Shown here: piece after piece, positions 61,915 through 64,000 of the stretch | Numbering within the stretch: the stretch's first letter is position 1 | How the letters are laid out: each line of letters starts with the position of its first letter | From: Mesorhizobium qingshengii | GTDB taxonomy: Bacteria > Pseudomonadota > Alphaproteobacteria > Rhizobiales > Rhizobiaceae | DNA length: 64,000 nucleotides | Assembly: GCF_027563465.1 (NCBI RefSeq) | Contig: NZ_JAPFQA010000005.1 | Location: 186,001 to 250,000 of the forward strand | Direction of reading: 5' to 3' | Position numbers and translations under genes: made by a program | Notes under the pieces: generated by a model | Databases searched by the model: none | What the model saw: the letters and a program-made list of their open reading frames with translations, nothing else | What the model was told of the DNA's origin: nothing

Positions 61915-63946
61915 TGGCGACCTCTCCCCTTTCAACGATGCGCAAGGTGAAGCGGAAAGCGGTCCCTCCGCCAGGGGCGGGCTCCGCCCAGATGTGGCCG
62001 CCATGCGATTCGACGATAGTACGGCAAATCGAGAGACCGACGCCCATGCCCTGCTTCTTGGTGGTGACAAATGGCTGGAAAAGCTGGGCCGAGACCTCCG
62101 GCGCAAGCCCCGTGCCCGTATCGATCACGCTTACCTCGGCCATCCCGTCATCCCGGGCGACGGTCATGACGTGCAATTCGCGGCGTGGCACACCTTGCAT
62201 GGCTTCCACCGCGTTGCGCATCAGATTCAGCAGAACCTGCTGGATCTGGATGCGGTCGGTCAAGACCAGTTCGGCTAGCGGGTCGAGCTTGTAGCTGACA
62301 CGGACATTTATCTCTCTCGCGCCGACCAGGGCCAGCGACGAGGCCTCTTCGATCAGCGTCGGCAAGCGTTCGACCTGACGCTCGCTCTCGCCTCTCGCGA
62401 CGAAGTCCCGGAGGTGTCGTATAACATTCCCGGCCCGCAGCGCCTGTTCGGCTGCCTTTTCGACAGCCTCACGCAGCATCGGGGCATTCTCTTCCGTGCT
62501 TTTCTCGAGCAGTCGGCGGCTGCCTTTGAGGTAGTTCGTGATGGCGGTGAGAGGCTGGTTGATCTCATGCGCCAATGTCGAGGCCATTTCGCCAAGCGCG
62601 GTAAACCGCGCCATGTGCAGCAGCTCCTGCTGCTGCTCCTGTATTCTTGCTTCCGACCTATGCCGTTCGGTCAGGTCGCGGCAAAAGCCGGTAAAGAACC
62701 GGCCGGTACCCGGATGCATCTCGCCGACGGAAAGCTCCATCGGAAAGGTCGAGCCATCCTTGCGCATCCCGGTCACGGTGCGGCCGAGCCCGATGATTCG
62801 GCGCTCACCCGTCGTCAGGTAGCGGTGCAGATAGGCGTCATGCTCGCCATGATAGGGCGCCGGCATCAAGATGTTGACGTTTTGACCAATGGCTTCGCTC
62901 GACTGATAGCCAAACAGGGTTTCGGCCGCAGTGCTGAAGGATTGGATCCGGCCCTTTTCGTCGATGACGACCATGGCATCGGGGACGGTCGCCAGGATCG
63001 AACGCAAGTGATCTTCGCGCAACTGAAGGGCAGCGTTTGCGAAGGAAAGTTCGCTGACGTCGGTGCCCTCGACAAAGATGGCCGCGATACGCCCGTCGTC
63101 GTCCTTGATCGGCTGATAGACGAAATCGAGGATGCGCTCCTCGACAGATTCGCCATCCTTCTTGCGAAGCGCGATTTTTACTGCCCGCCCCCTGTATGGC
63201 TCGCCGGTTTCATACACCTTGTCGAGCAGTTCGTAGAAACCCTGGCCCTCGAGTTCGGGCAGGGCGTCGCGCACCGACTTTCCAATCACTTGCCGATCGC
63301 CAATCAGCCGTTGGTAGGCGGCATTGGTCAGCTCGAAGACATGACCCGGCTCGCGCATCAACGTCATGAACCCCGGGGCTTGCTCGAACATCAGGGCCAG
63401 CCGGTCATGCTCGGCCATGGTCCGCTGATCGCCGCGAACTCGATTGGTGACTTCGCTCAGGATGCACAGCACGCCACCGACCGTGCCGTCCACCTCGATG
63501 ACCGGCGAGTATGAAATGTCGAAATAGGCCTCTTCGGCAATGCCGTGCCGATCACTCTGCAGTGGCTTCGCATGCGCAAAGACAGTCTCGCCGGAGGTGC
63601 GTACCTTGTTAAGCGATGGTTCGAGGTCGTCCCACAGCTTTGCTCGATTTGCCGACGCCGGGCGACCGAGCGCCAGCGGGTGCTTTCCGGCCAGCAATGA
63701 GGCACAGGCATCGTTGTAGAGCGCCACATGGTCGGCCCCCCAGAACAGGGCGATCGGTGTGCGAGCCGGGAGCATGGTGCAGACGGTGTTGATCAGCGTC
63801 TGAGACCATGACCCTATCGGGCCAACCGGTGAAGTTGACCAGTTATAAGACATGATCAGCCTGCCGATCTCGCCGCTACCGAACGCTGACACCGAGTTCA
63901 GCATGGTTTCGCCGGTCGGCAAAGCGCGCGTTTCCTTGTCGTTCAC
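61904..63946 (-). CDS. fixL: FixL-like PAS sensor histidine kinase lacking the heme ligand
   Basis: This 680-residue soluble kinase has N-terminal sensory/PAS regions (about 20-170 and 180-300), a FixL-type PAS (about 305-430), then a HisKA/HATPase core: [16 protein letters not shown] (His460), [16 protein letters not shown] and [10 protein letters not shown]. In the FixL-type PAS the segment [12 protein letters not shown] has Arg383 where oxygen-sensing FixL has its proximal heme His (PHIIGIGR). The distal Arg (here 389) is kept. It therefore probably does not bind heme in the usual way. The GTG at 63946 follows AAGGA; an ATG at 63904 is an alternative. FixL by context and kinase core, not by proven function. 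Confidence 0.88.
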   Translation of the reverse strand: MNDKETRALPTGETMLNSVSAFGSGEIGRLIMSYNWSTSPVGPIGSWSQTLINTVCTMLPARTPIALFWGADHVALYNDACASLLAGKHPLALGRPASANRAKLWDDLEPSLNKVRTSGETVFAHAKPLQSDRHGIAEEAYFDISYSPVIEVDGTVGGVLCILSEVTNRVRGDQRTMAEHDRLALMFEQAPGFMTLMREPGHVFELTNAAYQRLIGDRQVIGKSVRDALPELEGQGFYELLDKVYETGEPYRGRAVKIALRKKDGESVEERILDFVYQPIKDDDGRIAAIFVEGTDVSELSFANAALQLREDHLRSILATVPDAMVVIDEKGRIQSFSTAAETLFGYQSSEAIGQNVNILMPAPYHGEHDAYLHRYLTTGERRIIGLGRTVTGMRKDGSTFPMELSVGEMHPGTGRFFTGFCRDLTERHRSEARIQEQQQELLHMARFTALGEMASTLAHEINQPLTAITNYLKGSRRLLEKSTEENAPMLREAVEKAAEQALRAGNVIRHLRDFVARGESERQVERLPTLIEEASSLALVGAREINVRVSYKLDPLAELVLTDRIQIQQVLLNLMRNAVEAMQGVPRRELHVMTVARDDGMAEVSVIDTGTGLAPEVSAQLFQPFVTTKKQGMGVGLSICRTIVESHGGHIWAEPAPGGGTAFRFTLRIVERGEVANDR

Positions 63947-64000
63947 ATGAAGTCCTTGGATGTGGGGACGTGCAATTTGGCCTAGTTATCACTCATCGCC

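Overview
The window is GC-rich chromosomal DNA from an alphaproteobacterium of the order Hyphomicrobiales (Rhizobiales), most like Mesorhizobium or a close relative. This rests on gene content and order: NDUFA12 next to a DUF2155 gene, aat-accC-accB-aroQ, a large RNase E with an acidic insert in its S1 domain, tandem PilZ and PAS_5 proteins, a fixLJ/fixK-type cascade and BA14K-like secreted proteins. Gene density is high. There is no rRNA operon, insertion sequence, prophage, integrase or CRISPR array. Assignment to genus is inference from protein content, not from a database search.

Layout. 0-8.3 kb: a truncated HD hydrolase, cysE, DUF3126, a gamma-carbonic anhydrase-like protein, a LapG-like cysteine peptidase, tandem-PilZ and PAS_5 proteins, rhomboid, CBS and a YjhX-type toxin-like protein. 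Two probable small RNAs lie in the gaps at 6.3 and 8.2 kb. 8.4-22.8 kb: mostly housekeeping genes (gatB, panB-panC, NDUFA12, aat, accC-accB-aroQ, a DsbA-like thioredoxin, an M48 peptidase, an aminotransferase and glsA). 22.9-31.6 kb: rne, divergent from the cell-wall genes amiC and mrcA, then prfB, which is read through a programmed +1 frameshift. 31.7-37.6 kb: two GFA proteins, secreted proteins, an OmpA-family lipoprotein, a DEAD-box helicase and NAD kinase. 38.3-41.7 kb: a surface-polysaccharide islet with a UDP-xylose-type epimerase, UDP-galactopyranose mutase and a glycosyltransferase. 41.7-44.7 kb: a 994-residue secreted protein with an inactive-looking caspase-like N-terminus and an intact CHAT protease domain.

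44.8-50.1 kb: a five-gene polyamine-type ABC transporter operon ending in a metallo-beta-lactamase-fold hydrolase, divergent from a TetR regulator. Two matching inverted repeats sit between them. 50.2-53.2 kb: small membrane and secreted proteins, tRNA-Thr, and a tandem pair of short secreted proteins that share leader and signal peptide but have unrelated mature parts (one extremely histidine-rich). 53.2-57.9 kb: an IclR regulator divergent from gcl-hyi-glxR, which takes glyoxylate to D-glycerate. 58-59.4 kb: a TrmH/RlmB methyltransferase and tRNA-Tyr. 59.5-64 kb: a FixK-like regulator without cysteines, a flavin-binding protein, a small conserved protein and a fixJ-fixL pair. The FixL-like sensor has Arg where oxygen-sensing FixL carries its heme-ligating His.

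Most of the window is ordinary core genome. The most unusual items are the FixL-like sensor without its heme ligand, the pseudocaspase-CHAT protein, the two small RNA candidates, the prfB recoding site with an SPY tripeptide, and the duplicated secretion module.
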